This document shows, in pieces, positions 41,456 through 50,559 of a stretch of DNA of 64,000 nt. The translations under genes were made by a program, and so were the position numbers. Source of the DNA: Salinicola lusitanus (GTDB lineage: Bacteria; Pseudomonadota; Gammaproteobacteria; Pseudomonadales; Halomonadaceae); contig NZ_PZJM01000009.1 in NCBI RefSeq assembly GCF_003206045.1, forward strand, positions 248,001-312,000. The letters run 5' to 3'. The notes under the pieces were generated by a model, which ran no database searches, had not been told where the DNA came from, and saw only the letters and a program-made list of their open reading frames with translations. Position 1 is the first letter of the stretch. Every line of letters begins with the position of its first letter.

Positions 41456-41487
41456 CCGATCGTCCCTTGCCAAAGGAGGTTCTCGAC

Positions 41488-42099
41488 ATGTCATTCGCCT
41501 CGTTTCTGAACAGTACCCGCCTCGGCAGCGCCCGCCGCGACAACGCCGGCGGCGCAGCGACGGCGCTTCGCTTCACCCTGCTCATGGCCGGGCTGCTCGG
41601 TCTTCTCTATCCGCTGGTCGTCGTCGGCCTGGGGCAGCTGGCGTTTCCCCACCAGGCTAACGGCAGCCTGCTGAGCGACCGGGAAGGCCGGGTCGTCGGC
41701 TCCGCCCTGATCGGCCAGCGATTCACCGGCGACCGCTATTTTCAGGGTCGCCCCTCGGCGGTGGACTACGCCGCCGATGCTGTCGCCGGCTCCAATCTGG
41801 CGCCGAGCAACCCGGCATTGCGGCAACGTGCCGAGGCCGACGCCCGGCGAATCACCGCCCGTGATGGGGTCCCGCCGGGGCGGATACCGGCGGATCTGCT
41901 GACCGCTTCGGGTTCCGGGGTCGACCCGCACATCAGCCCCGAGGCGGCGGCCATCCAGGTCGCGCGTATCGCGAGGGTGCGAGGCCTGGCGCCATCGGCT
42001 GTCACGGCGCTGGTCGAGCGCTATAGTGACCGCGGGGACCTTGGCGAGCCGAGAGTCAACGTGCTGGCGCTCAATCTGGCGCTGGACGGGCGCGAGTGA
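41488..42099 (+). CDS. kdpC: Potassium-transporting ATPase subunit KdpC
   Basis: A 203-residue subunit with one N-terminal membrane helix (FTLLMAGLLGLLYPLVVVGL) and a periplasmic domain. Conserved segments are GSALIGQRFTGDRYFQGRPSA, GSNLAPSNPAL, and ASGSGVDPHISPEAA, typical of KdpC. AAAGGAGG lies about 9 bases before the start. It raises the ATP affinity of KdpB. Confidence 0.95.
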   Translation: MSFASFLNSTRLGSARRDNAGGAATALRFTLLMAGLLGLLYPLVVVGLGQLAFPHQANGSLLSDREGRVVGSALIGQRFTGDRYFQGRPSAVDYAADAVAGSNLAPSNPALRQRAEADARRITARDGVPPGRIPADLLTASGSGVDPHISPEAAAIQVARIARVRGLAPSAVTALVERYSDRGDLGEPRVNVLALNLALDGRE

Positions 42100-42169
42100 T
42101 GCCATTCGCGAGACATCGAGTGCCCGCCGGAGTGTCCCGGACGGGCGAGTGACCGAGGGAGATCGTGCC

Positions 42170-44920
42170 GTGAATGAGCCTCTTGCCATGCGCCGCCCCG
42201 ACCCGGACGCGCTGCTGGATACCACCCGGACCCGCGCCGGTGGCGCGCTGCGGATCTTTTTCGGCGCCGCCCCCGGCGTTGGCAAGACCAGCGCCATGCT
42301 GCGCACCGCTCGGGAGCGCTTCGACGCCGGGGACGACATCGTGCTGGGAGTGATCGAGGCCCACGGTCGCGAGGAGACCGAGCGGCTCTGCGACGGCCTG
42401 CCGAATCTGGCGCTGACGCCCAGGGAACGCCATGGTCGCACCTTTCCTGAATTCGACCTCGATGGGGCGCTGGCTCGGCACCCGGCGATCCTGCTGGTCG
42501 ACGAACTGGCCCACCGCAATATCCCCGGTGGGCGCCACGCCCGGCGCTGGCAGGATATCGAGGAGCTGCTGGAGGCGGGGATCGAGGTCTGGACCACGCT
42601 CAACGTCCAGCACGTCGAGAGTCTCAACGACGATGTTGCCCGGATCACCGGCATCCGCATGCGCGAGACCGTGCCCGATCGCCTGATCGCCCGGGCCCGG
42701 GACGTATCGCTGATCGACCTCACCCCGCTGGAACTGATCGAGCGGCTCAAGCAGGGCAAGGTCTACGTTCCCGAACAGGCGCGCGCCGCGCTGGAGCACT
42801 ACTTCTCGCCGGGCAACCTCACGGCGCTGCGCGAGCTGGCGCTGCGAGTGATGTCGGAACGGCTGGACGCCGACGTTCGTCAGGTGATGGACGCCAGCGG
42901 CGTCGCCGGCCCATGGCCGGTACGGGCGCGACTGCTGGTCGTCGTCGAAGGCCGCCGGGTCGATCACGTCCTGCTGCGCGCCGCCAGCCGCTGGGCACAG
43001 CGCCATCAGGCACCGTGGCAGGTGGTGCAACTGACGCCGTTGCGGGACGCCGACCCGGCCACCGAGAGCGAGTCGAGCAACCTGCGTCAGCAGGCCGAGC
43101 AGCTCGGCGGCAGTTGGGAGACCCTGAGCGGCGACGATCCGATGGCGGAGCTGCTCGATCATGCCGCGCGCCACAACATCACCGCGCTGATGATCGGGCG
43201 TGGCGGTGCGAATCGCCGTGCGGGGCGAACATCGAGCGAGATCGGCTGGCCCGCGAGCGGATGGCGGCGCCCGCTGGTGGAGCGGTTGCTGGCGCGACGC
43301 CCACCGTTCGATCTGATCGTGCTGGCCGACGACGACAGCCCCGCCCGGCGCTCCCGGCCACGCTGGCAGTGGCCGCAGGCCCGCGAATGGCTGTGGCCGA
43401 TCGCGACGACCGCGCTGGCGGCGCTGGCGGCACAGCTGCTCTCGACTCAGGTACAGCTGGCCAACCTGTCGCTGATCTTCCTGACCGCCGTGCTGGCGAG
43501 CGCGCTGCGTGCCGGTACCCGGGCGGCGATGCTGACGGTGGCGTTCAGCGCCCTGACCTACAACTTCCTGTTCACCGAGCCACGCTTCACCCTGGCGATG
43601 ATCCAGCAGGACCAGATCCTGACACTGGTGATCTTTCTGCTGGTGGCCGTGGTGGCGGGCCAACTGGCGGGCAAAGTGCGTCGACAGCTCGGTGCGCTGC
43701 GCCAGAGTCGTCATCAGATCCAGGAGATGCTGTCGATCTCACGTGCGCTGGCGGGGGCCGCCGATCATGATCGCGTTCGCGACATCGCGCTCAAGGCACT
43801 GGCCGATTCGCTGGCGCTACCCTGCGTATTCGTCGAGAGTGACGATCCGGCCGAGGCGCCTCGCGCCACCGCCGCCTATCCGGGCAGCCTCGCCCTCGAG
43901 CCCGCCGCGCTCCAGGCCGCCCGCTGGACCCATCAGCACGGCAAGCCGAGCGGGCACGGGACCCAGACCCTCAGCGCCCAGCGCTGGCGATTCCTGCCGG
44001 TGGGCGGGAGCGGTGCCACCCGCGGCGTGCTGGGGCTGGCGCTGGGCGATCGCCAGCAGCCTCTCGGTGTCGCCGAAGAGGCGCTGATCGACAGCCTGAT
44101 CAATCAACTGGCCAGCGCGCTGGCGCGCACTCGACTGGTCGCCGATCTCGGCGCTGCCCGGCTGGCGGAGGAGAACGAACGCCTGCGCTCGGCGCTGCTC
44201 TCATCGGTCTCCCACGATCTGCGCACGCCGCTGGCCTCGATCATCGGTTCGGCCAGCTCGCTGCGGGAGCTCTGGTCGCAGCTCGGTGAGGGCGACCGGG
44301 AGGAGCTGCTGGATGGCATCCTCGGCGAGAGCGAGCGGCTCAACCGTTACATTCAGAACCTGCTCGACATGACCCGACTCGGCCACGGTGGGCTCAAGCT
44401 CGAGCGGGACTGGGTAGCGCTGTCGGACATCGTCGCCTCGGCGCTGAAGCGTCTCGGCTCGGTGGTCGAAACGCTCGAGATCGAGCGCCACATCGCCGCC
44501 GACCTGCCGCTGCTCTACGTGCACCCCGCGCTGATCGAACAGGCGCTGATCAACGTCATCGAGAACGCGGCCCGCTTCTCGCCGCCGGGTGGACGGCTGC
44601 GCATCACCGGGGAGCGGGAGGCCGATCGCATCGCGATCCAGGTCAGCGACCAGGGGCCGGGCATTCCGGAAGCGCTGCGCGAGCGCATCTTCGACATGTT
44701 CTTCAGCGGTGGCGAGGGAGATCGCGGCCCCCAGGGCAGCGGCCTGGGGCTGGCCATCTGTCGTGGCATGATTGGTGCCCATGGCGGCGAGATCAGCGCC
44801 GGCCCGGCGGCGTGGGGCCAGGGCACCACGATCCGGATCCTGCTGCCGGTCTGGACGCCGCCAGCGGAGGAAGCGACAGTCGGAGGTGGCGTCGAGGATG
44901 CCAGCGAAAACGGGATCTGA
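42170..44920 (+). CDS. kdpD: Osmosensitive K+ channel sensor histidine kinase KdpD
   Basis: A 916-residue sensor. The N-terminal KdpD domain has a Walker A motif FGAAPGVGKTSAML (GAAPGVGKT 32-40) and LVDELAHRN; a UspA-like domain follows (about 250-385), then four membrane helices (about 405-500), a GAF-like region, the phosphoacceptor His682 in SSVSHDLRTPLAS, and an ATPase domain with NVIENAARFSPPGG, DQGPGIP and GSGLGLAICRG. GTG start with GAGGGAG 8 bases upstream. It senses low potassium or osmotic shift and phosphorylates KdpE. Confidence 0.94.
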   Translation: MNEPLAMRRPDPDALLDTTRTRAGGALRIFFGAAPGVGKTSAMLRTARERFDAGDDIVLGVIEAHGREETERLCDGLPNLALTPRERHGRTFPEFDLDGALARHPAILLVDELAHRNIPGGRHARRWQDIEELLEAGIEVWTTLNVQHVESLNDDVARITGIRMRETVPDRLIARARDVSLIDLTPLELIERLKQGKVYVPEQARAALEHYFSPGNLTALRELALRVMSERLDADVRQVMDASGVAGPWPVRARLLVVVEGRRVDHVLLRAASRWAQRHQAPWQVVQLTPLRDADPATESESSNLRQQAEQLGGSWETLSGDDPMAELLDHAARHNITALMIGRGGANRRAGRTSSEIGWPASGWRRPLVERLLARRPPFDLIVLADDDSPARRSRPRWQWPQAREWLWPIATTALAALAAQLLSTQVQLANLSLIFLTAVLASALRAGTRAAMLTVAFSALTYNFLFTEPRFTLAMIQQDQILTLVIFLLVAVVAGQLAGKVRRQLGALRQSRHQIQEMLSISRALAGAADHDRVRDIALKALADSLALPCVFVESDDPAEAPRATAAYPGSLALEPAALQAARWTHQHGKPSGHGTQTLSAQRWRFLPVGGSGATRGVLGLALGDRQQPLGVAEEALIDSLINQLASALARTRLVADLGAARLAEENERLRSALLSSVSHDLRTPLASIIGSASSLRELWSQLGEGDREELLDGILGESERLNRYIQNLLDMTRLGHGGLKLERDWVALSDIVASALKRLGSVVETLEIERHIAADLPLLYVHPALIEQALINVIENAARFSPPGGRLRITGEREADRIAIQVSDQGPGIPEALRERIFDMFFSGGEGDRGPQGSGLGLAICRGMIGAHGGEISAGPAAWGQGTTIRILLPVWTPPAEEATVGGGVEDASENGI

Positions 44921-44977
44921 CCTCCCACCCACAAAGAGAAGGCAGCGCATGCAGCAACCACCCACGGGGCTTGAGCC

Positions 44978-45682
44978 ATGAGTGATTCGACGCCCGGCCA
45001 GCGCGGTCCGCGCATTCTGCTGATCGAGGACGAGCGTCAGATCCGGCGCTTTCTGCGCATCAGCCTGACCTCGCAAGGGTTCGAGGTCGTCGAAACGGAG
45101 CATGGCAACGCCGGAATGGCGGCATTCAACCGCCAGCGTCCGGATCTGGTGCTGCTCGATCTCGGGCTGCCCGACATGGATGGTATGGAGGTGCTGGACG
45201 CCCTGCGGGCGCAGAGCGAGGTGCCGGTAATCGTGGTCTCGGTGCGAGCCAGCGAAGCGGAGAAAGTCGCCGCACTGGATGCCGGGGCCAATGATTACAT
45301 CACCAAGCCGTTCGGGGTGCAGGAGCTGCTGGCACGGGTGCGGGCAGCGCTGCGCAAGGCCACGCCCGGCACCGCCGGCGAAGGGCTCAGCCTCGGCGAC
45401 GTGATCATCGATCTGGCCGGGCGCCGGGTCACCCGACACGGCGAGAGCATTCACCTCACGCCGCGAGAGTTCAGCGTGCTGGCCGCGCTCGCCCGCCAGC
45501 CCGATCGGGTTATCACCCAGCACCAACTGCTGTCGGATATCTGGGGGCCGGTACATGTCCATGACACTCACTATCTGCGTATCGTCATCAGCCGCCTGCG
45601 CCAGAAGCTCGGCGACGACCCGGATGCTCCCGCGCTGATCCAGACCGAGGCCGGGATCGGTTATCGCCTGCTGTTGCGCTGA
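44978..45682 (+). CDS. kdpE: Response regulator KdpE
   Basis: A 234-residue OmpR-type regulator. The receiver holds LLIEDERQIRRFL (acidic pocket), the phosphorylated Asp61 in LVLLDLGLPDMDG, VVSVRASEAEKVAALDAGANDYITKPF with the conserved Lys; the C-terminal winged helix has LTPREFSVLAALAR and THYLRIVISRLRQKLGDD (read as two pieces). It would switch on kdpFABC at low potassium. 57 bp separate it from kdpD. Confidence 0.94.
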   Translation: MSDSTPGQRGPRILLIEDERQIRRFLRISLTSQGFEVVETEHGNAGMAAFNRQRPDLVLLDLGLPDMDGMEVLDALRAQSEVPVIVVSVRASEAEKVAALDAGANDYITKPFGVQELLARVRAALRKATPGTAGEGLSLGDVIIDLAGRRVTRHGESIHLTPREFSVLAALARQPDRVITQHQLLSDIWGPVHVHDTHYLRIVISRLRQKLGDDPDAPALIQTEAGIGYRLLLR

Positions 45683-45868
45683 GGCGAAGGCGCGTCGAGT
45701 CAATCTATCCACAGCCGGAGGGCAGCGTGACCCGTGCGCTGTGTTGTCCACACCCGCTTCTTCCAGCCTGGCACGCTCTCGCTGTTCCGTTCGCGGTCGT
45801 TCATTCGTCGCCATTTCGCGCCGGCGCCGAGCATCGAGACTTGACCCGATGGCGCGATTGGGTTTTGA

Positions 45869-45915
45869 TTCGAATCCATTATCTTTCGAATCGAAACTTA
45901 AAAGCGGATTTCGAA
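45869..45915 (+). promoter_or_regulatory. Three TTCGAA motifs before the DeoR-family gene, likely autoregulatory operator
   Basis: TTCGAA occurs at 45869-45874, 45885-45890 and 45910-45915, within the AT-richer 57 bp before the start at 45925; the second and third are extended to TTTCGAA. DeoR/GlpR proteins bind short repeated T-rich and TTCG-like elements, so self-regulation and control of glmS are likely but unproven. Confidence 0.5.
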
Positions 45916-45924
45916 ACTCACGCC

Positions 45925-46695
45925 ATGCCGAAACGCGATACCGCCCAGCGACGTCACGCCATCCTTGCCTACGTCAACGCCCATGGCGAAACGCCGGTCG
46001 AGGTGCTGGCGTCGCGTTTTGGCATCTCCGAGGTCACGGTGCGCAAGGATCTCTCCTCGCTGGAGAGCAGCGGCCTGCTGCTGCGCCGCTACGGCGGGGC
46101 GGCGCCGCTGCCCCAGGAGATGCTGGCCGAACCGGCGCAGGTGCTCTCGCCCCACAAGCGCGCCATCGCCCGGGCCGCCCGTGCCCGTATCCGCGAGCAC
46201 AACCGCATCATCGTCGACAGCGGCACCACCACGGCGGCGCTGATCGGTGAGCTCGGCGGCCTGCGCGGACTGGTGGTGATGACCAATTCGCTCGCCGTGG
46301 CCGGTGCCCTGCGCGAGCTCGAACCCGAGCCGGCGCTGCTGATGACCGGTGGCACCTGGGACCCGCACTCCGAATCCTTTCAGGGTCAGGTCGCCGAACA
46401 GGTGCTGCGCGCCTATGACTTCGATCAGCTCTTCGTCGGTGCCGACGGCATCGATCTCGACCGCGGTACCACCACCTACAACGAGCTCTTCGGCCTCACC
46501 CGCGTGATGGCGGAGGTCGCCCGCGAGGTGGTGGTGATGGTCGAGGCCGACAAGCTCGGCCGCCGCATCCCCAATCTGGAACTCCCCTGGGCCCGTATCG
46601 ACACCCTGGTGACCGACTGGCGTCTCGAGGCGGCGGATGCCGCCGCCATCGAGGCCCAGGACGTGACGCTGGTGGTCGCCGACGCGCCCCAATAG
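45925..46695 (+). CDS. DeoR-family transcriptional regulator of glmS (GlmR-like)
   Basis: A 256-residue DeoR/GlpR regulator. The N-terminal HTH is RRHAILAYVNAHGETPVEVLA with the recognition helix ISEVTVRKDLSSLE and the LLRRYGGA wing end. The sugar-phosphate sensor domain has VDSGTTTAALIGEL, MTNSLAVAGAL, MTGGTWDPHSESFQG and FVGADGIDLDRGTTTYNELF. It lies 17 bp before glmS, the common Pseudomonas-Halomonas arrangement in which the regulator responds to amino-sugar status. The ATG at 45925 is preferred; upstream in-frame codons to 45727 are not conserved in character. Confidence 0.85.
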   Translation: MPKRDTAQRRHAILAYVNAHGETPVEVLASRFGISEVTVRKDLSSLESSGLLLRRYGGAAPLPQEMLAEPAQVLSPHKRAIARAARARIREHNRIIVDSGTTTAALIGELGGLRGLVVMTNSLAVAGALRELEPEPALLMTGGTWDPHSESFQGQVAEQVLRAYDFDQLFVGADGIDLDRGTTTYNELFGLTRVMAEVAREVVVMVEADKLGRRIPNLELPWARIDTLVTDWRLEAADAAAIEAQDVTLVVADAPQ

Positions 46696-46712
46696 CTTCG
46701 AGGACATCGAAC

Positions 46713-48542
46713 ATGTGTGGAATCGTCGCCGCGCTGGCAGCGCGCAACGTGCAGGGCATCCTGCTGGAAGGACTCAAGCGGCTCGAGTACCGCGGCTACG
46801 ACAGTGCCGGCATGGCCGTGCTGGATAGCGCAGGCGCGCTGGCGCGCCTGCGTGCGCTGGGCAAGGTCGCGGCGCTGGAGGAGAAGCTCGCCGATGGTGA
46901 CCTCAAGGGGCATATCGGTATCGCCCACACCCGCTGGGCGACCCATGGAAAGCCCTCCGAGGCCAACGCCCATCCCCATATCGCCGGGCGCCTGGCGCTG
47001 GTGCACAACGGCATCATCGAGAACTACGAACCGCTCAAGCGCGAGCTTGAGGCCGAGGGCGTGGTGTTCGAGTCCGAGACCGACACCGAAGTGGTGGCGC
47101 ATCTGCTCGAACGCACCTTCGACGCCCACGGCGATCTGCTCGCCGCGGTGCAGGCGACCCTGGCCCGGATCGACGGCGCCTACGCGCTGGCCGTGATGCA
47201 CGTGGAGGCGCCGCGCGAGATCGTCGGCGCGCGCAAGGGCAGCCCGCTGGTGGTCGGCGTAGGGATCGACGAGCACTTCCTCGCCTCCGACACCCTGGCG
47301 CTGCTGCAGGTCACCGACCGCTTCGTCTATCTGCAGGAGGGCGACGTGGTGCGCCTGTCGGATGCCCACGGCATCGAGATCTTCGCCGACGGCGAACCGG
47401 CCGAGCGGGCGGTGCACACCTTCGAGCATGGCGATAGCGCCGCCAGCCGCGGCGAGTATCGCCACTTCATGCTCAAGGAGATCCATGAGCAACCGGCGGT
47501 GGTCGCCGCCACCCTGGAAGGGCGTCTCAGCGGTAGTCGGGTGCTGGAGAGCAGCTTCGGGGTCGACGCCAAGGCGCTGTTCGCGCGCGTCAGGCAGATC
47601 CATATCGTCGCCTGCGGCACCAGCTATCACGCCGGCCTGGTGGCGCGTTACTGGCTGGAGAAGCTTGCCGGTATCCCGACCACGGTCGAAGTCGCTTCGG
47701 AGTATCGCTACCGCGAGGTGGTGGTGCCGGAGAATACCCTCTTCGTCACCCTCTCCCAGTCCGGCGAGACCGCCGACACCCTGGCGGCGCTGCGCTATGC
47801 CAAGGGGCGTGCGGCCGGCTATCTTGGCGCTTTGGCGATCTGCAACGTGCCGGGCAGCTCGTTGACCCGCGAGTCGGATCTGGCGCTGATGACCCAGGCC
47901 GGCCCGGAGATCGGCGTCGCCTCGACCAAGGCGTTCACCACCCAGCTGGTGGCGCTGTTGCTGCTGACCCTGGCGCTGCGCCGCGAGCGCGGCGATGCCC
48001 GCGAGACGGCGCTGGTGCAGGCCTTGCGCGGGCTGCCGGCGCTGCTCGAACAGGCGCTGGAGATGGATGGCCCCATCGCCGAGCTGTCGGAGGCGTTCGC
48101 CGAGAAGCATCATGCGCTGTTCCTGGGCCGGGGCACCCAGTTCCCGATCGCCCTGGAGGGCGCGCTCAAGCTCAAGGAGATCTCCTACATCCACGCCGAG
48201 GCCTATCCGGCGGGGGAGCTCAAGCACGGCCCGCTGGCGCTGGTCGACGCCGACATGCCGGTGATCGCGGTGGCGCCCAACGACGAGCTGCTGGAGAAGC
48301 TCAAGTCCAACCTGCAGGAGGTGCGCGCCCGCGGCGGCGAACTCTTCGTCTTCGCCGACGAAGGCGTGGGGCTGACCGCCGCCGCCGACCTGCGCGTGCT
48401 GCACCTGCCGCAGATCGACGAAGTGCTCGCGCCGATTCTCTACACCCTGCCGCTGCAGCTGCTCTCCTACCATGTCGCCGTGCTCAAGGGCACCGACGTG
48501 GATCAGCCGCGCAACCTGGCCAAGAGCGTGACGGTGGAGTAG
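46713..48542 (+). CDS. glmS: Glutamine-fructose-6-phosphate aminotransferase (isomerizing)
   Basis: A 609-residue enzyme making glucosamine-6-phosphate. The N-terminal glutaminase starts MCGIVAAL with nucleophile Cys1 (after Met removal), followed by RGYDSAGMAVL, HTRWATHGKPSE and HNGIIENY. Two SIS domains bind the sugar: ACGTSYHAGLVARYWLE, TLSQSGETADTLAALR, and the C-terminal LKGTDVDQPRNLAKSVTVE. Full length. No ribozyme-like element is needed, since a protein regulator precedes it. A GC hairpin follows 12 bp after the stop. Confidence 0.97.
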   Translation: MCGIVAALAARNVQGILLEGLKRLEYRGYDSAGMAVLDSAGALARLRALGKVAALEEKLADGDLKGHIGIAHTRWATHGKPSEANAHPHIAGRLALVHNGIIENYEPLKRELEAEGVVFESETDTEVVAHLLERTFDAHGDLLAAVQATLARIDGAYALAVMHVEAPREIVGARKGSPLVVGVGIDEHFLASDTLALLQVTDRFVYLQEGDVVRLSDAHGIEIFADGEPAERAVHTFEHGDSAASRGEYRHFMLKEIHEQPAVVAATLEGRLSGSRVLESSFGVDAKALFARVRQIHIVACGTSYHAGLVARYWLEKLAGIPTTVEVASEYRYREVVVPENTLFVTLSQSGETADTLAALRYAKGRAAGYLGALAICNVPGSSLTRESDLALMTQAGPEIGVASTKAFTTQLVALLLLTLALRRERGDARETALVQALRGLPALLEQALEMDGPIAELSEAFAEKHHALFLGRGTQFPIALEGALKLKEISYIHAEAYPAGELKHGPLALVDADMPVIAVAPNDELLEKLKSNLQEVRARGGELFVFADEGVGLTAAADLRVLHLPQIDEVLAPILYTLPLQLLSYHVAVLKGTDVDQPRNLAKSVTVE

Positions 48543-48554
48543 AGCGCGCCGACG

Positions 48555-48579
48555 CGACGGGCCCCAGCGGGGCCCGTCG
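48555..48579 (+). terminator. Hairpin after glmS
   Basis: CGACGGGCCCC at 48555-48565 pairs with GGGGCCCGTCG at 48569-48579 (11 bp, AGC loop), 13 bp after the glmS stop. The stem is very stable but no T-tract follows. Confidence 0.6.
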
Positions 48580-48685
48580 TGCCAGCCGTTGCCTCGAATC
48601 GTCCCTGACGCCAGACAGCCCAATGTCTCCCCCGCACATACCGACCTCGCAAGCCGCTCAGACGGCGATAGCACATCTCTGAATC

Positions 48686-48698
48686 GTTATGTTATAAC
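48686..48698. promoter_or_regulatory. Zur-like box before the ABC operon
   Basis: GTTATGTTATAAC, centred on the palindrome GTTATAAC, lies 36 bp before the first ABC gene. The same 13 bases occur at 55115-55127. Gammaproteobacterial Zur sites share the TGTTATA core (E. coli consensus has TGTTATA-TATAACA halves). Right-half agreement here is poor, so affinity may be modest. Confidence 0.6.
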
Positions 48699-48733
48699 TT
48701 CGCGCTTCTCGGCCTTTCCAGCAGGAGCGTGGC

Positions 48734-49588
48734 GTGGTGCCCGAGCCCAGTGAGCCCGTGTTGCGGGTGGACAATCTGTCGGTGCATATCGGCACGCAGC
48801 GCGTGGTGGCTGGTCTCGACTTCACCGTCGGCGCCGGTGAGCGCGTCTGCCTGATCGGCCCCTCGGGTTCGGGCAAGTCGCTCACCGCGGCGGCGATCCT
48901 CGGTATCACCCCCTCCACGGCGAGCGTCGGCGGCAGCATTCGCCTCGGCGCACATGAGGTCGCTGGTGTGGCGGCGACGCAGCGCCCGCGAGCGCTGCGC
49001 ATCGGCATGGTGTTCCAGAACACCCAGGCGGCCCTGAACCCGCTGGTGAGCGTGGGCGCCCAGTTGAGCGAGCCTTTCGTGCGCTTCCACGGGCTGTCGC
49101 GGCGGGCGGCGCGGGCCGCTGCCGCCGAGCTGCTGACGCGCATGCGCCTCACGGCGGCCACCGAGCTGTTGACGCGCTCGCCCGCCGAACTCTCCGGTGG
49201 CCAGCGCCAGCGGGTCTGCGTGGCGCTGGCGCTGGCCTGCAAGCCTTCACTGATCGTGGCCGACGAGCCGACCACGGCGCTCGATGCGCTGACCCAGGCG
49301 GAGGTGCTGACGCTGCTGCATGAGACCACCGGTGGCGCCGGGAAGCCTGCGCTGCTGTTCATCTCCCACGACATGGGGGCGGCCAGCCGGCTGTGTCAGC
49401 GTGCGGTGATTCTGGAGCAGGGGCGGATGATCGAGAGTGGCCCGCTGGCGGATCTGGTCGCGTCACCCCGGCAGCGCTTCACCCGCGAGCTGGTGGCTGC
49501 GATGCGCAGCGCCGAGATAACGCCCGAGATGCTGGCGGCAACTGACGCCTACTCCACCTCCGGCGCTGCTGCGGTGGGGGCGCGATGA
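48734..49588 (+). CDS. Dipeptide/nickel-type ABC transporter ATPase 1 (DppD/NikD-like)
   Basis: A 284-residue ATPase. Walker A is IGPSGSGKSLTAAAIL near residue 39-48, Q-loop MVFQNTQAALNPLVSVG is the oligopeptide/nickel-family form (NPLxxVG), signature LSGGQRQRVCVALALA, Walker B LIVADEPTTALD, switch FISHDMGAA. GTG start (GTG GTG doublet) with CAGGAG six bases upstream. First gene of a four-gene overlapping operon behind a Zur-like box. The substrate is not readable; nickel, zinc complexes or peptides are all possible. Confidence 0.85.
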   Translation: MVPEPSEPVLRVDNLSVHIGTQRVVAGLDFTVGAGERVCLIGPSGSGKSLTAAAILGITPSTASVGGSIRLGAHEVAGVAATQRPRALRIGMVFQNTQAALNPLVSVGAQLSEPFVRFHGLSRRAARAAAAELLTRMRLTAATELLTRSPAELSGGQRQRVCVALALACKPSLIVADEPTTALDALTQAEVLTLLHETTGGAGKPALLFISHDMGAASRLCQRAVILEQGRMIESGPLADLVASPRQRFTRELVAAMRSAEITPEMLAATDAYSTSGAAAVGAR

Positions 49589-50559
49589 GTCTCCTCGACG
49601 ATTGCCACCCGGAGCGAGGCGCCAATGTCGCCCGGCCGGACGCCGATGGCTTTTCTCCAAACGCTGACGGCGCTTCTCTAAACGCTGACGGCTCTTGTTT
49701 AAACGCTGATGGCTCCCTTCTGCGCGTCAGCGGGCTGAGCCGCTGGGTGGCGGGGCCGCGTCGCTGGGGTTGGCGGCGCGAGCGGCAGCCGATCCTGAAG
49801 GCGGTGGATTTCGCCATCCGCCCGGAAGAGTTGATCGGTCTCGCCGGGGTCTCCGGGGCGGGCAAGTCGACGCTGCTCAATCTGATGCTGGGGCTGGCAC
49901 GTGCCGACAGCGGCGAGATCTGGTGCCAGGGCCGGCGCATTCGGCCCGGCTCGGTGCGCGCGCTGCGCTGGTACCGCCGGGTGGTGCAGTACATCCCGCA
50001 GGACCCTGCTGCCTCCCTCGACCCGCGCATGCGGGTCCGCGAGCTGGTGCGCGAGCCGCTGGTGCATCTGGACATCGATGGCGATCACCAGCGGCGGGTG
50101 AGCGAGGCGCTGGCGCAGGTGGGGCTGGATGGCAGCTTTCTCGAGCGCCGCCCCGAGTCGCTCTCGGGCGGGCAGGCGCAGCGCGTGGCGATCGCCCGGG
50201 CGATCGCGGTGCGGCCCCGGCTGCTGCTGGCGGACGAGCCGCTGAGCGGGCTCGACCTGCCGGTGCAGGCCAAGGTCACCCAGGTGCTCAAGTCGCTCAA
50301 CCACGACGCCGGCATCGCCCTGCTGCTGATCTCCCACGATCTTTCGGTGGTGTGTCGGCTGTGCCAGCGCACGCTGATCCTCGATGCCGGTGCGATCATC
50401 GAAGATCGCCCCACCGCGGCACTGTTCCGCCAGCCCGCCCAGGCGCACACCGCAGCGCTGCTGCGCGCCGCCACGACTTTTTCCACCGCCTTGTCCATGC
50501 CCGTTCCGCCCTCGGAGGCCGCCGGGCGCCACCCCACGACCCAGGAGATCCCCTCGTGA
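49585..50559 (+). CDS. Dipeptide/nickel-type ABC transporter ATPase 2 (DppF/NikE-like)
   Basis: A 324-residue ATPase. Walker A GVSGAGKSTLLNLML near residue 88, Q-loop YIPQDPAASLDPRMRV, signature LSGGQAQRVAIARAIA, Walker B LLLADEPLSGLD, switch LISHDLSVV. Between the start and the ATPase core lies a 7-residue repeat (P/L-N-A-D-G-x-x) repeated four times at about residues 18-46, absent from ordinary family members. Start overlaps the first ATPase by ATGA, and its stop overlaps the next gene. The C-terminal PPSEAAGRHPTTQ tail is low complexity. Confidence 0.85.
   Translation: MSLLDDCHPERGANVARPDADGFSPNADGASLNADGSCLNADGSLLRVSGLSRWVAGPRRWGWRRERQPILKAVDFAIRPEELIGLAGVSGAGKSTLLNLMLGLARADSGEIWCQGRRIRPGSVRALRWYRRVVQYIPQDPAASLDPRMRVRELVREPLVHLDIDGDHQRRVSEALAQVGLDGSFLERRPESLSGGQAQRVAIARAIAVRPRLLLADEPLSGLDLPVQAKVTQVLKSLNHDAGIALLLISHDLSVVCRLCQRTLILDAGAIIEDRPTAALFRQPAQAHTAALLRAATTFSTALSMPVPPSEAAGRHPTTQEIPS
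49638..49721 (+). repeat. Four 21-bp tandem repeats inside the second ATPase gene
   Basis: Units begin at 49638, 49659, 49680 and 49701; the last three share AAACGCTGA(C/T)GGC and the first is diverged (GACGCCGATGGC). Each keeps the frame and codes for a seven-residue NADG-containing unit. The 21-bp period makes copy-number change frame-neutral. Confidence 0.85.

Noticed and set aside
49638-49721. CRISPR-like array
   Set aside because: The 21-bp units are contiguous without spacers, inside a coding frame, and have no cas genes nearby.
49770-50555. In-frame extension of the substrate-binding protein into the second ATPase gene
   Set aside because: The extra 262 codons overlap a real ATPase in another frame; the GTG at 50556 has a ribosome site and starts a lipoprotein signal.
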